Positions 16,615-16,712 of a stretch of 16,712 nt of DNA are shown here, in pieces. Within the stretch, counting starts at the first letter, position 1, and each line of letters starts with the position of its first letter. A model generated the notes under the pieces. It ran no database searches and was not told the DNA's origin. It worked only from the letters and a program-made list of their open reading frames with translations. The position numbers and the translations under genes were made by a program. The stretch covers positions 1-16,712 of the forward strand of contig NWUY0300061302.1 of the NCBI GenBank assembly GCA_004151065.3. Direction: 5' to 3'. Source of the DNA: Larix sibirica (taxonomy: Eukaryota > Streptophyta > Pinopsida > Pinales > Pinaceae).

Positions 16615-16712
16615 GACAACATTCATTATATCCATTTTGGTCTAAGCCAAGGAAAATTTTAGGGGCGAAATTTAGCCCATGGGCTATTTTTCCATGTTTT
16701 TTTCCACAAAAA
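16615..16712 (+). other. Putative LINE 3' UTR or flank to window end
   Basis: Non-coding sequence after the ORF2 stop. It contains a perfect 14-base palindrome, tagcccatgggcta, at 16673-16686, and ends in five A residues, too short to call a poly(A) tail because the window is cut there. Confidence 0.4.

Noticed and set aside
16673-16686. Perfect palindrome tagcccatgggcta as a possible regulatory site
   Set aside because: A single occurrence with no second copy or context. The similar tagcccatga phrases near 657 and 706 are not palindromic, so I treat it as chance.
1-16712. Possible new defence, CRISPR-like or biosynthetic system
   Set aside because: No regularly spaced identical repeats with unique spacers, no operon-like run of genes and no intact coding sequence. 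Recognisable content is transposon and pseudogene DNA of a plant.

Overview
The window looks like nuclear, gene-poor, transposon-derived DNA from a land plant. The evidence is a degenerate phi-class glutathione S-transferase pseudogene (a plant GST class), a Ty3/gypsy gag fragment, an antisense tRNA-derived SINE, and more than 11 kb of a plant L1-type LINE whose ORF1 carries a DUF4283-like domain plus zinc knuckle and whose ORF2 ends in an RNase H domain. High A+T intergenic sequence and heavily eroded elements suit a large plant genome. I cannot name the species, and a conifer is only a guess. No intact gene was found: all recognisable coding sequence is broken by stops or frameshifts.

Layout. 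1-597: nothing recognised. 598-1060: degenerate repeats about 120-250 bp apart. 1147-1495: a direct duplication whose second copy is split by a 137-bp antisense SINE flanked by perfect 16-bp target-site duplications. 1711-2041 (minus): gag zinc-knuckle/protease-leader fragment of a Ty3/gypsy element. 2042-2701: A/T-rich, no gene. 2702-3112 (minus): GST pseudogene. 3160-4129: unassigned sequence with one lysine/glutamate-rich minus-strand reading frame of unknown reality.

4130-16614 is one decayed LINE locus in which a segment of about 5.57 kb (5' region, ORF1 and most of ORF2) is present twice head to tail: unit A 4130-9680 and unit B 9697-15290. Unit B alone runs on into the ORF2 C-terminus (zf-RVT-like, RNase H) and stops at 16614; 16615-16712 is probably 3' UTR or flank. 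Several premature stops sit at identical positions in A and B, including one inside the ORF1 zinc knuckle. The element was therefore already dead when the segment was copied, which favours DNA-level duplication over two independent retrotranspositions.

How the parts would have worked. In a live relative, ORF1 binds element RNA, the ORF2 endonuclease nicks the target, reverse transcriptase primes cDNA from the nick, and RNase H removes template RNA. In unit A the ORF1 stop and ORF2 start share a base (TAATG), suggesting coupled translation. Directly before ORF1 both units have three tandem repeats of about 97 bp, reminiscent of 5'-UTR monomers. I see no convincing new functional system. The most informative parts are the LINE duplication with its junction and the SINE with its built-in empty-site paralogue.
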